A DNA stretch of 46,339 nt from JANQUM01 sp047630355 (GCA_047630355.1 JBLHXN010000016.1:1-46339); one strand, 5' to 3'. Positions 1 to 8,046 are shown, numbered from the stretch's first letter. The notes: generated from the letters alone by a model not told the origin. Translations and numbers: made by a program.

Positions 1-101
1 AAAAACTGGGGAAATATAAGTGCAATTGTAAACCTTAAAAAAGCCACAAACCACATGAAGTACACCGAGTTTTAATTAGGAAAGAAGTCTAATAGGTGGA
101 T

Positions 102-336
102 TCAAGTCATAAATGCAACGTCTACTAGACTGTCTAGTTTTTCGGAGAAAACTTCGATGGATGTTTTAAATCCAAATCTTTTCCTGGGCGGTCGGCCGCT
201 ACCGTCTGTTGTTTAAAATATTAATTACGCATTCGGTTTCTGATTTTTCTATTAATCTAAAGTCGGTTTTTTTAGGGAAGTATTATCTGATTAAACCGTT
301 TAAATTTTCATTGGCTCCCCTTTCCCAACTATGGTA
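102..336 (-). pseudogene. IS30-family transposase, C-terminal remnant
   Basis: Translating the minus strand gives HSWERGANENLNGLIR, a stop, then YFPKKTDF, and after a disruption near 200-215 PPRKRFGFK..IEVF and a final VAFMT followed by TGA at 102-104. This is the C-terminal signature of IS30-type transposases (HSWERG.NEN.NGL.RQYFPK; NNRPRKR.G..TP.EVF). The expected Gln before YFP is a TAA codon at 283-285, consistent with CAA mutated to TAA. About 13 extra bases near 205 shift the frame again. The N-terminal two thirds are missing, so this is a dead relic. The family assignment rests on motif recognition alone, but the motif is distinctive. Confidence 0.8.
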
Positions 337-1312
337 TAGAAAATTCATCTCCGTATTTGGCAATAATCTTCCATAGTGCGTCTTTTAGTGTTTTGGCAGA
401 GAGGTAGTCTTTGGATCTAAGCCATTCATACCTGACCTTACGCCAAAAGGTCTAAATTAAATTTAAGTGTGGCGAATAGATCGGTAAGTAAAAAAGGTAC
501 AATCCTTTTTGGTTCCACTCGTCCTGTTTGGCCGTTACCAGTGCTGATTTATGCCAAGGTGCGTTGTCCATGACCAATACGGTCAGTCCATGATGCTGGT
601 CTGCAATATTTTGTTCGGTAGCGTATACTTTCAGCTCGCCGCTCCGGGATAACAGCCCAAATAGGTTACAAACCCGTTCTTTAGCTGACCGGATACCCCA
701 TTGTTCGCCTTCGGGTATCCAGCCAGCCATATGGAATGTTGGGCGTTAGGCCAAAGCCTGTTTCATCAGTAAAGTACAACTGAAGGGCCTGTTGATCTTC
801 TAACTTCATCAACCCCTCCACCAGCAACTCTTTCTTGGCTTGGTAGGCCCCTGCATCGGGTTCGCCCTTTAAACGCCTGCGAAAACGCTTCCACCTGTAT
901 TTAAGTTTTTTAAAAAACGTTGTAGGGTCTTTTTTGACAATTCGATTCCTAATTGCCCCTGAATCTGACTTTGTACCTTGGTCAGGTTCTGATTCTCGTT
1001 GCTGATCAATTCCTTGACGACCGACACGTGCCGTCGGTCGTCGGTGTTCAATTTAGGCTTACGGCCACGACCTGGTTTAAGTTGTAACCCTTCGATACCG
1101 TCCAATTCCCATAAGTTGAACCAATTGAGCACAGTCATTTTGTTCACTTGAAAAAAATCAGCCAATTGACCTGGCGTCTTTCCACTGTTACTCTGTATGA
1201 TGCAATGGCACTTTCGCCGGAACAACGGGCTTTTTCCATGAGAGTAACCCCACTTTAAAGCACCTACTTGATCAACTGTTAAATTTTTAATAAATCTCGA
1301 TTTTCGTCCCAT
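329..1312 (-). pseudogene. IS630-family transposase, multiply disrupted
   Basis: Read from ATG at 1310-1312 (MGRKSRF) this is an IS630-type transposase: an N-terminal helix-turn-helix region (GKTPGQLADFFQVNKMTVLNW), then YRWKRFRR and the first catalytic region YFTDETGF, the second Asp in LVMDNAPWH, and YSPHLNLI followed by TFWRKVRYEW to a stop at 329-331. Three lesions are visible. A -1 shift is needed at 905-911, where the minus strand reads A AAA AAC. A 4-base tandem duplication at 722-729 breaks PYGW-IPEG. An in-frame TAG at 452-454 replaces the third catalytic residue, the Glu of the LNPIE motif. It lies just downstream of the bacilliredoxin terminator and is probably non-functional. No clear terminal inverted repeats were found. 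Confidence 0.85.
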
Positions 1313-1319
1313 AAAACAA

Positions 1320-1353
1320 AAAAAAAGAGGAACACCTTGCGGTCGTTCCTCTT
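1320..1353 (-). terminator. Rho-independent terminator of bacilliredoxin gene
   Basis: On the minus strand a GAGGAAC/GTTCCTC stem (1345-1351 with 1327-1333, extended by A-T pairs) with a small inner ACC/GGT pairing is followed by a run of T. It starts about 20 bases after the bacilliredoxin stop codon at 1374 and sits immediately before the IS630 start. Confidence 0.8.
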
Positions 1354-1373
1354 CAGTAAATACAGTAGTATTA

Positions 1374-1799
1374 TTAAGCTGCTTCGCTACAAATTTCGTC
1401 ATAAACGGCAACTAAATGGGCAGAAATCATATCCGCAGAACGACCTTCAATATGATGACGCTCTACAAAGTGAACAACTTCACCATCTTTAAAAAAGGCG
1501 ATGGCTGGCGAAGAAGGCTGAACCGGAATATACGAACGCATCCGCTCGGTTGCTTCTAAATCAACTCCGGCAAAAACCGTGGTAAGTTGATCAGGTCTGT
1601 TTTCCGATTTTTGGAGTGAATCCAAAACTCCCGGACGACAAGTTCCAGCTGCACATCCGCAAACCGAATTTATAACCACAACAGCTGTTCCTTTTTGATC
1701 TTCAATAAATTTATCTACGTCAGCAGCGGTCAACAGTTCAGTAAAACCGGCATCAGTGAGTTGAGCCTTCATCGGGGCTACTAAGTGTGGAGGATACAT
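1374..1799 (-). CDS. Bacilliredoxin, BrxA/BrxB (YphP/YqiW) family
   Basis: A 141-residue protein starting MYPPHLVAPM, a typical start and length for this family. The redox motif Cys47-Gly48-Cys49 lies in NSVCGCAAGTCRPG, with a further Cys54. Family members remove bacillithiol from, or otherwise repair, oxidised protein thiols in the cytoplasm; whether this host makes bacillithiol cannot be seen here. It is the last gene of the sufS-sufE-sufT-like run on the minus strand, a common neighbourhood in Bacteroidota, which suggests a role in thiol or Fe-S homeostasis. It ends in its own terminator. Confidence 0.9.
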   Translation of the reverse strand: MYPPHLVAPMKAQLTDAGFTELLTAADVDKFIEDQKGTAVVVINSVCGCAAGTCRPGVLDSLQKSENRPDQLTTVFAGVDLEATERMRSYIPVQPSSPAIAFFKDGEVVHFVERHHIEGRSADMISAHLVAVYDEICSEAA

Positions 1800-1891
1800 A
1801 ATTATTTGTATTTAAAATTTCCGTCAATTTATTTATTGGGTAACGTTCAATCGTTCCGAAATAGTTTCGGACAACCGATTGATACCACTTA

Positions 1892-2203
1892 TTACATGAA
1901 ACCAAGTTCTAACTGAGCTTCTTCACTCATCATTTCCTGAGTGTACGGCGGGTCAAAAGTTAGCTCTACGCTGACATCCGCAACGCCTTCAATCTCACGA
2001 ATTTTAGCTTCCACTTCTCCAGGAATTTCTTCCGCCGATGGGCAAGCTGGTGAAGTGAGTGTCATCAAGACAAAAACGTTATTTACGGGAAATACCTTGA
2101 TGTCGTATATCAATCCGAGTTCGTAAACATCCACCGGAATTTCGGGGTCATATACTTGCTTGATGGCTTCGATTACTTTTATTTTTAATGCTGCTTCTTC
2201 CAT
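1892..2203 (-). CDS. sufT: SUF-associated Fe-S assembly protein, DUF59/MIP18 family
   Basis: A 103-residue protein made of a single DUF59 domain: YDPEIPVDVYELGLIYDI near the N-terminus and the conserved Cys54 in TSPACPSAEEIPGEVE. Proteins of this type (SufT, PaaD-like, MIP18) help mature or transfer Fe-S clusters. Position in the SUF cluster, downstream of sufE and upstream of the bacilliredoxin, supports that role. The symbol is used by family; N-terminal fusions seen in some SufT proteins are absent. ATG at 2201-2203. Confidence 0.88.
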   Translation of the reverse strand: MEEAALKIKVIEAIKQVYDPEIPVDVYELGLIYDIKVFPVNNVFVLMTLTSPACPSAEEIPGEVEAKIREIEGVADVSVELTFDPPYTQEMMSEEAQLELGFM

Positions 2204-2210
2204 TATTTAA

Positions 2211-2414
2211 TTATTCATTGTAAAAGTTTTTTGAAGAACGAATTGCCAAGATGGCAACTACTTCAGTTCGCACTTCATATAATATTCTATAATTATCAAG
2301 AAATAAGTTCTCGTATCGTTTCAATCTTTAACTCTGGAACAATTCTAACCAAGTTATTAAAATTTTGTCGAAAAATTTCTCAGTCCAAGCGGGAGCGTAT
2401 TTGGGTGAGTTCAT
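2211..2414 (-). pseudogene. RelE/ParE-type toxin remnant
   Basis: The minus strand begins with ATG at 2412-2414 (MNSPKYAPAWTEKFFDKI). A different frame then reads NNLVRIVPELKIETIRELIS, and the first frame resumes as DNYRILYEVRTEVVAILAIR..KNF before TAA at 2211-2213. The order R.VPE....IRELI..NYRI.YEV....V.IL.I is characteristic of the C-terminal half of ParE/RelE family toxins. At least two frame changes are needed, so no intact toxin is made. It lies between sufE and sufT-like, in the same orientation. Family call from motif order only. Confidence 0.65.
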
Positions 2415-2425
2415 ATTTTTATTGT

Positions 2426-2845
2426 TTACGTTATTGCACTGTAAGCCAACGCGTAAGTCTTCATTTGCTTCACCATAGAAGCCAATCCGTTGGAACGTGT
2501 CTGAGCCAAATGCCCCGCTAAACCAACTTTTTCAATAAAATATAAGTCGGCATTTAGTATCTCATCTGGAGAATGATTAGACAAAACTTTCAACAACATC
2601 CCAACTAATCCTTTCACAATAATTGCCTGACTGTCAGCCTCGAATATAACGTTATCATCTTCTTTCTTGGCGTTTAACCAAACCACTGACTGGCAACCTT
2701 TGATGATATTATCTTCAGTTTTATATTCATCAGGAATACCAGGAAGCTGTTTCCCCATATCAATAATATACTCGTATTTTCCTTCCCAATCATCAAAGAG
2801 TTCGAAGTCTTCAATTATCTCGTTTTGTTGTTCGTTTATTGTCAT
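2426..2845 (-). CDS. sufE: SufE-like sulfur acceptor protein
   Basis: A 139-residue SufE/CsdE family protein. Hallmarks are DDWEGKYEYIIDMGKQLPG, the acceptor Cys51 in IIKGCQSVVWL, and the C-terminal GLAGHLAQTRSNGLASMV. SufE takes persulfide sulfur from SufS and passes it to the scaffold for Fe-S cluster assembly in the cytosol. sufS lies just upstream on the same strand, separated by about 200 bases that hold an antitoxin-like relic. Length matches the family. ATG at 2843-2845. Confidence 0.95.
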   Translation of the reverse strand: MTINEQQNEIIEDFELFDDWEGKYEYIIDMGKQLPGIPDEYKTEDNIIKGCQSVVWLNAKKEDDNVIFEADSQAIIVKGLVGMLLKVLSNHSPDEILNADLYFIEKVGLAGHLAQTRSNGLASMVKQMKTYALAYSAIT

Positions 2846-2904
2846 TTTTAGGTTTTAAATCTATATTTATTTAACCGTTTTTCGGCAGACTGTTTTTTAA
2901 CAAA

Positions 2905-3034
2905 TTAGTGTTCAATACCGTTTCCAATTTCAATATCTTGAGCCGCTTTTTCTAATTGCTCTATGAAAATCAGCTTGCTGATAACATCGTCAATTGTTGC
3001 ACTTTCCCACTTTTTTTGCGTCTGCGAAGCTCAT
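2905..3034 (-). pseudogene. Antitoxin-like small ORF with frameshift
   Basis: From ATG at 3032-3034 the minus strand reads MSFADAKK. One extra A in a run of seven then shifts the frame, after which WESATIDDVISKLIFIEQL and EKAAQDIEIGNGIEH run to TAA at 2905-2907. The helical tail with EKAAQDIE.GNGI resembles the C-terminal, toxin-binding end of short type II antitoxins found next to ParE toxins in Bacteroidota. It lies between sufS and sufE. With no upstream DNA-binding part and a shifted frame it is either a relic or a tiny unrelated ORF. Confidence 0.45.
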
Positions 3035-3045
3035 TAATTGTGAAT

Positions 3046-4278
3046 TTACAATAATAACTTCTTCACTTTTTTGATTCCTTCCACTAATCGGTCTATTTCT
3101 TCAAATGAATTGTAGACAGAAAACGATGCCCGTGCGGTGCCACCTTCTAATTTATAGTGTTGCATCAGTGGCTGTGTGCAGTGGTGCCCGGTTCGGATGG
3201 CAATTCCCTGCTGATCGAGCATAATGCCAATATCCTGCGGATGAATACCTTCAATCACAAACGAAATTACACTAACCTTCTCTTTTGCCTTTCCAACGAT
3301 TCGTAAACCTTCAATCTCTTCCAATTTTTCGGTGGCGTAAGCCAACAATTCATCTTCGTAAGCAGCGATGTTTTCTTTACCGAGTTCGTTTACGTAATCA
3401 ATGGCGTTTTTTACGGCAATTACATCGGCGATGTTAGGTGTGCCTGCTTCAAACTTATAAGGTATTTCGTTATAAGTAGTTTTCTCAAACGTGACCTCAG
3501 CAATCATTTCACCACCACCACGATAAGGCGGCATAGCGTTCAGCAAATCACGCTTTCCGTAAAGCACGCCCATTCCGGTTGGACCGTAAAGTTTGTGAGC
3601 CGAAAATACGTAAAAATCTACATCAAGTGCCTGAACATCAACAGTTAAATGCGAAGTCGCTTGTGCTCCGTCAATCAAAACTTTCGCACCCACTGCGTGA
3701 GATTTTTCGATAATTTCTTTGATCGGATTAATCGTACCAAGCGAATTTGAAACGTGCACCACCGACACAAACTTTACTTTATCGGTCAACATTTCATCGA
3801 ACTTATCTAACTCAATGTCGCCGTTATCGTCAATCGGAATGACTTTCAAAATACACCCTTTCTCCTCGCAAATCATTTGCCACGGAACAATGTTGGAATG
3901 ATGTTCCATAGTTGAAATAAGGATTTCATCTCCTGCTTTCAGAAACTTTCTACCGTAGGTTTGAGCAACTAAGTTAATTCCATCCGTAGTTCCGTAAGTG
4001 AAAATTATTTGTTCAGGACTTTCCGAATTCAAGAATTTAGACACCGTTTTTCTGGTATCTTCAAAAGCGGTAGTTGCTTTTTCGGCAAGTACATGGATTC
4101 CACGGTGAATATTAGCGTTATTTTTTTCATAATAATTTGCCAACGCATCAAGCACCGTTTGAGGTTTTTGCGTTGTGGCAGCATTATCTAAATAGACAAG
4201 CGGTTTCCCGTTTACACTTTGGTGTAAAATTGGAAAATCTGCCCTTATTTTATCAATATCTAAAATTGTAGTTATCAT
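3046..4278 (-). CDS. sufS: Cysteine desulfurase SufS
   Basis: A group II (SufS-type) cysteine desulfurase of 410 residues. It has the N-terminal substrate loop YLDNAATTQKP, the PLP lysine in FSAHKLYGPTG, GGGEMI, and the persulfide-carrying Cys367 in RTGHHCTQPLMQ. It removes sulfur from cysteine and hands it to SufE. ATG at 4276-4278 is the first good start; the upstream in-frame TTG at 4284 is less likely. sufB, sufC and sufD are not upstream: the next gene on this strand is an M14 peptidase, so the SUF operon appears split in this genome. Confidence 0.95.
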   Translation of the reverse strand: MITTILDIDKIRADFPILHQSVNGKPLVYLDNAATTQKPQTVLDALANYYEKNNANIHRGIHVLAEKATTAFEDTRKTVSKFLNSESPEQIIFTYGTTDGINLVAQTYGRKFLKAGDEILISTMEHHSNIVPWQMICEEKGCILKVIPIDDNGDIELDKFDEMLTDKVKFVSVVHVSNSLGTINPIKEIIEKSHAVGAKVLIDGAQATSHLTVDVQALDVDFYVFSAHKLYGPTGMGVLYGKRDLLNAMPPYRGGGEMIAEVTFEKTTYNEIPYKFEAGTPNIADVIAVKNAIDYVNELGKENIAAYEDELLAYATEKLEEIEGLRIVGKAKEKVSVISFVIEGIHPQDIGIMLDQQGIAIRTGHHCTQPLMQHYKLEGGTARASFSVYNSFEEIDRLVEGIKKVKKLLL

Positions 4279-4375
4279 TTGCAATCTAAAATCTAATATT
4301 ATTTTAGCCGTAATGCGGCTGATACACTAATTCAACAACCGCAAATAGAAATTAGTTTTTCAGGATACGGGTTAA

Positions 4376-6871
4376 TTATTTTACCATAAAAACGGCGTTT
4401 CCAAACAGCTGCTTTCCTCCGTACCAAAAACCACGAAAAATTGGGTTATCGATCATGTAAACGATATTGCCTTTCCCGATAGATTCAACCCCGAAAAGTA
4501 ATGATTCTTTCATTTGTTCTTTCGCTTTGCTTCCCGCAAAACCTGTTACATAGCTATCGGCTGCAATCGTCCCGACGTTCCAACCTTTTTCGAGATATTC
4601 GTACGCATTAGAAGATTTAAGAATGGCGTAATAACCGTTTTCGTAACCATAACCAAGCGGATGCGTAGCGTCAACGCTGATTTTGTAAATGGCACCCGGA
4701 ATCTGAGAACTAATGCCTTCACGCTCCTGATCGCCGTATTTCAACAATTTATTTGGCTCATCTTTATCAGTTTTTGATTTCAAACCGAAGACTTTACTAT
4801 CAGCAAAAAGTGAATTTGAGCTTTCCAAAGCAATCAATTTACCACCGTCTGAAAGCCACCGTCTTATTTCATCGGTAGAAGAAATGGTTGAGCCGTAACG
4901 GCCGTTTGGTAAAATTAATACGTCAAAATCCCACAGGTTTATTTTTGAAAAATAAGCGACGTCAATGATGGTTGCAGGGTAATCTACCTGCTGCTCGAAA
5001 TAATGCCAAACTTCTCCGGCAGCGGTAGGCGAAATTCCTTCACCAATCAGAATTCCGACTTTCGGAGCTGTCACAAACTCTACGCTGTACGCTCCAATGT
5101 CTGAACCCGAACTTACCAAGCCGGAGTTTACGGCTTCGACTTCTGAACCAAATTTATTTGCTGCTTCCGCTACGAGTTCGTTGAATCGGTTTCCCAACGC
5201 TTCGTTTCCTTTTTTGGTAATTAATAACGCCCCGCTTTTGTAAGATTTACTGATGGTAGAGAAGGGTTTTTCGTTGAAACGAACCTTCACTTTATTTTTC
5301 AACAAATGAGCAAGCAGCTGCGTATCTTGAAACGAGTTATTGTCAACTAAGTAAGCGTAAGGCGTTTGAGCAAGAATCTCCATTTTCGTTCGCTCTGCTG
5401 CGTTTTTACTGCCAACTGATAAATCTGACGATGTGGCAAAAGCTTTCAACCCGTAAGCATACGGCAATGACCACGTAGTGATATCGTACGTATTTGAATC
5501 TTCCAGAACTGTTTCGGGTTCAAAAAGGATTTTCACCAATTTGCCTTTGGGTTGTTTGACAGAAATTATCAAATCTGTTTCGAGCACGGCAAAGCTTCCA
5601 TCTTTACGAGTCAAATAATCAAACCCATTTAGTTTACGACGGCTTTCGGTAAATCCGTATTTTATCTGCACACCATCTAGCGTTTTCTTCAAAGCCATCA
5701 CCGCTTCTTCATTGCCTTCCGTTTTTATTACGTAAGATTTATATTTCCCAACGCCATTTGAACTAGCGTCATTAAAGTATTTCCGAAAATTACTTACTAC
5801 GTCTTGTTTGTTTGCAGAAATGGCTTCTAACGTGCCCATACTCGTAGCTACATGGTGAGAAATGCGGTCTTTGAGTGTTAGCGTATCACCATCTTCACGA
5901 GCAAACGCTAATCCGGCCGAACCTGAACCACCTTGTTCAAACGTCATTCCGATGGCTCCGTTGTAAGATGGGTACGTATCTCCGTAGCTCGGATAAAGCA
6001 AATCGTAGCTTTCTTTGGTAAAATAAAGCCACCCGTTTTTGTCAAAACGCTTTTTATTGTATTCACCGAGTAAATTTTGAAAATCCCGTTGCCAAGTCGT
6101 CAAGTCTTCGTGAAAAGGTTTCGCCGATGGCGGAAAATAATACGTGCTATTCGCTCCCATTTCGTGAAAGTCGGCGTGCAAATGAGGCATCCATTCGTGG
6201 TAAAGTTTCATTCGTTGCTGCGATTCTACTTGCGTTTGCCACGCCCAATCGCGGTTCAAGTCAAACAAATAGTGGTTGAAACGACCACCCGGCCACGGCT
6301 CGTGATGTTCTATGGATGCGGCGTTTAAATCAGGTTTTGTGCCCACGAAACGATTGTACCAATTTGCGTAACGATCACGCCCGTCAGGGTTGATACACGG
6401 ATCAAGGATGACAATCGTATTTTTGAGAATGTCTTGCGTAACGGCATTTTGCTTGTTCAGTAATTCGTAGAGAACGACCATGACTGCCTCCGAACTCACG
6501 GCTTCGTTTCCATGAACGTTGTAACTCAACCACGCAATGGCGGGAATTTCTGCGGTTGCGGTTCCATCAGCTAAGCCAATCCCTTTCAGGTTATTGGTAC
6601 GAATACTTTCGAGGTTAGCAATATTAACTTCAGTACCCACAATAATTACTTGCAGCGGTCGGCCTTCGTTTGTCTGACCGTAATTAATCAGCTTGGTCTG
6701 CTTCGGGTTTTCAGCAGCTACATACTTTACGTAATCAGTAATGCGTGAGTGAAAACTAAATTTTTCACCAATCGGGTATCCCAGAAAAGATTCCGGCGAC
6801 TGAAAGTTTTGAGACAGACATACATGACCCATCATAAAAAGCAATAATAGTAACTTGAGTGTAGGTTTCAT
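4376..6871 (-). CDS. Secreted M14-family zinc carboxypeptidase
   Basis: An 831-residue exported protein with a signal peptide (MKPTLKLLLLLFMMGHVCLS, then QN). The M14 catalytic domain occupies roughly residues 40-350: zinc ligands His120 and Glu123 in NVHGNEA, and the third His probably His236 in HADFHEMG, with INPDGRDRY nearby. A long C-terminal part (about 400-831) follows, with a ThuA/GATase-like stretch (VGILIGEGISP, DVLILPNGRYG). Probably releases C-terminal residues from peptides in the periplasm or outside the cell. No T9SS domain or membrane anchor is visible. It runs towards sufS with a 97-base gap. Confidence 0.9.
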   Translation of the reverse strand: MKPTLKLLLLLFMMGHVCLSQNFQSPESFLGYPIGEKFSFHSRITDYVKYVAAENPKQTKLINYGQTNEGRPLQVIIVGTEVNIANLESIRTNNLKGIGLADGTATAEIPAIAWLSYNVHGNEAVSSEAVMVVLYELLNKQNAVTQDILKNTIVILDPCINPDGRDRYANWYNRFVGTKPDLNAASIEHHEPWPGGRFNHYLFDLNRDWAWQTQVESQQRMKLYHEWMPHLHADFHEMGANSTYYFPPSAKPFHEDLTTWQRDFQNLLGEYNKKRFDKNGWLYFTKESYDLLYPSYGDTYPSYNGAIGMTFEQGGSGSAGLAFAREDGDTLTLKDRISHHVATSMGTLEAISANKQDVVSNFRKYFNDASSNGVGKYKSYVIKTEGNEEAVMALKKTLDGVQIKYGFTESRRKLNGFDYLTRKDGSFAVLETDLIISVKQPKGKLVKILFEPETVLEDSNTYDITTWSLPYAYGLKAFATSSDLSVGSKNAAERTKMEILAQTPYAYLVDNNSFQDTQLLAHLLKNKVKVRFNEKPFSTISKSYKSGALLITKKGNEALGNRFNELVAEAANKFGSEVEAVNSGLVSSGSDIGAYSVEFVTAPKVGILIGEGISPTAAGEVWHYFEQQVDYPATIIDVAYFSKINLWDFDVLILPNGRYGSTISSTDEIRRWLSDGGKLIALESSNSLFADSKVFGLKSKTDKDEPNKLLKYGDQEREGISSQIPGAIYKISVDATHPLGYGYENGYYAILKSSNAYEYLEKGWNVGTIAADSYVTGFAGSKAKEQMKESLLFGVESIGKGNIVYMIDNPIFRGFWYGGKQLFGNAVFMVK

Positions 6872-6899
6872 TCTATTTATTTAGAAAGTTGATATTTTT

Positions 6900-6907
6900 C
6901 AAATGTA
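6900..6907 (-). promoter_or_regulatory. Possible -7 element for the M14 peptidase gene
   Basis: On the minus strand TACATTTG matches the Bacteroidota -7 consensus TAnnTTTG, about 30 bases before the ATG at 6871. I see no well-spaced -33 TTG, so this is tentative. Confidence 0.4.
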
Positions 6908-6990
6908 ATGATTTGCTCTCAAATCTACTTATACCTGTTGGCTGATTCTTAAAAATTTTAGTAAATTCAAAAATATTTTTTGCTCAAGTG

Positions 6991-7021
6991 TTGCACCTTT
7001 AAAATCTTCGCCATACTTTTG
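6991..7021 (+). promoter_or_regulatory. Bacteroidota-type promoter of tRNA-Glu
   Basis: TTG at 6991-6993 and TACTTTTG at 7014-7021 are separated by 20 bases, matching the Bacteroidota housekeeping promoter (-33 TTG, 19-21 base spacer, -7 TAnnTTTG). Transcription would start near 7028 and give a leader of about 77 bases before the tRNA. An inverted repeat CGTTATC/GATAACG (7027-7033 and 7041-7047) sits at the predicted start. Confidence 0.65.
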
Positions 7022-7104
7022 CATCACGTTATCAGAAAACGATAACGAAACATACATCGCAGAAAGAAATATCACAAGTATTTCAACGATTTATGGGACC
7101 AGTC

Positions 7105-7176
7105 GGCCCTATCGTCTAGCGGTTAGGACACGGCCCTTTCACGGCTGAAACCGGGGTTCGATTCCCCGTAGGGTCA
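7105..7176 (+). tRNA. tRNA-Glu (anticodon TTC)
   Basis: The sequence folds as a full cloverleaf of 72 bases including the discriminator A. The acceptor stem pairs GGCCCTA (7105-7111) with TAGGGTC (7169-7175), the anticodon stem pairs CGGCC with GGCTG, the loop is CTTTCAC with anticodon TTC at 7138-7140, and the T arm contains GGTTCGATT. CCA is not encoded. It has its own promoter upstream and a terminator downstream, so it is a single-gene transcript. Confidence 0.97.
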
Positions 7177-7199
7177 CTTTACAGTGATCTCGACACGAA

Positions 7200-7229
7200 A
7201 GCCTTCGCTTAATTGCGGAGGCTTTTTTT
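7200..7229 (+). terminator. Terminator of tRNA-Glu
   Basis: A 9-base-pair stem AGCCTTCGC/GCGGAGGCT (one G-T pair) with a TTAATT loop is followed by seven T. It begins 24 bases after the tRNA. Confidence 0.88.
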
Positions 7230-7445
7230 GTTTGTAAATAAGGCAAGAGCATGTAACATCCTCCATAATAGAAGTTATTTCATTCTTAATTCGTGTTTTG
7301 ATTTGAACGTCTTCTTTTAAAGCTAAAAGTTTTTAGAATGTTACCTCAACTAAAACTTTCCAACCGTTAAATTACTTTCCAGAAGTTACTTCAACTTCAT
7401 TTCAAGTCTATTGTATATATTCAATTAGTGAATTAACGACTTGTC

Positions 7446-8046
7446 ATGAAAATTTCAAAATCCATTCCATATTGTAGCTTGATGATTCATTTTTCGATCT
7501 CGGCTCAGCAAGATACTGTTCTTGTAAAACCGCTGATTGCGGTAAAGTTTGCTCCTTTTGGTTTATTAGCTCCGGATCCAAACTTTCAGTTTCAAACTGA
7601 GTACTTTACCCGTCAAAATTCAAGTTTTGAAATCGGCCTTGGGCTTGGCTCCAATTCAACATTTAAGGAGAGTGAGTAAGAAGTCTACTGCAATTTACCG
7701 CGTAGAATACAAAAAGTATCTCCGACCGTTTACTAACGTAAGAAGGGCAGTTGGGTATTTTGCAACCGAGCTTTCGCACAAAGATGTTTTAGTAAACAAA
7801 ATTGGCTACAGAAAAAACGGCAATAATTTAGTGGACCTAAAAGATGAGGCAAGTTACCAGTTGGATATTAACTTCACGGCGATACGTCTTAAATACGGAT
7901 ACACCTTCTTTGGAGAAAGGGGATTTCCGGTTTTCAATGCTTTTATAGGAACAGGCGTTGGTTATACCAATAACCAAAACCTCAATTTACCTTCGGGTTA
8001 CCAGGGAGGAGTTAGTTTTGGAGCTGGCTTCATCAGAAAACGTTAA
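7446..8046 (+). pseudogene. Outer-membrane beta-barrel-like protein, frameshifted
   Basis: ATG at 7446 opens a frame with an N-terminal export-like stretch (ending SISAQQ) and KFAPFGLLAPDPNFQFQTEY, ending in TAA at 7677. A second frame covers the same junction and continues with YRVEYKKYLRP, LKYGYTFFGERG and FIGTGVGY to 8046. Together they read as one protein of about 200 residues, like the DUF3575-type or small porin-like barrels of Bacteroidota (alternating aromatic and glycine-rich strands). One frameshift near 7665-7685 explains the break. The C-terminus also stops earlier than a closed barrel would, overlapping the convergent lipoprotein gene by 4 bases. Confidence 0.6.

Noticed and set aside
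1..101. Possible gene fragment at the left edge
   Set aside because: No frame longer than a few codons with recognisable motifs; only the flank of the IS30 relic.
4285..4375. Hairpin AGCCG/CGGCT between sufS and the M14 peptidase gene as a terminator
   Set aside because: On the minus strand it is followed by A rather than T, and on the plus strand there is no T run or gene to end.
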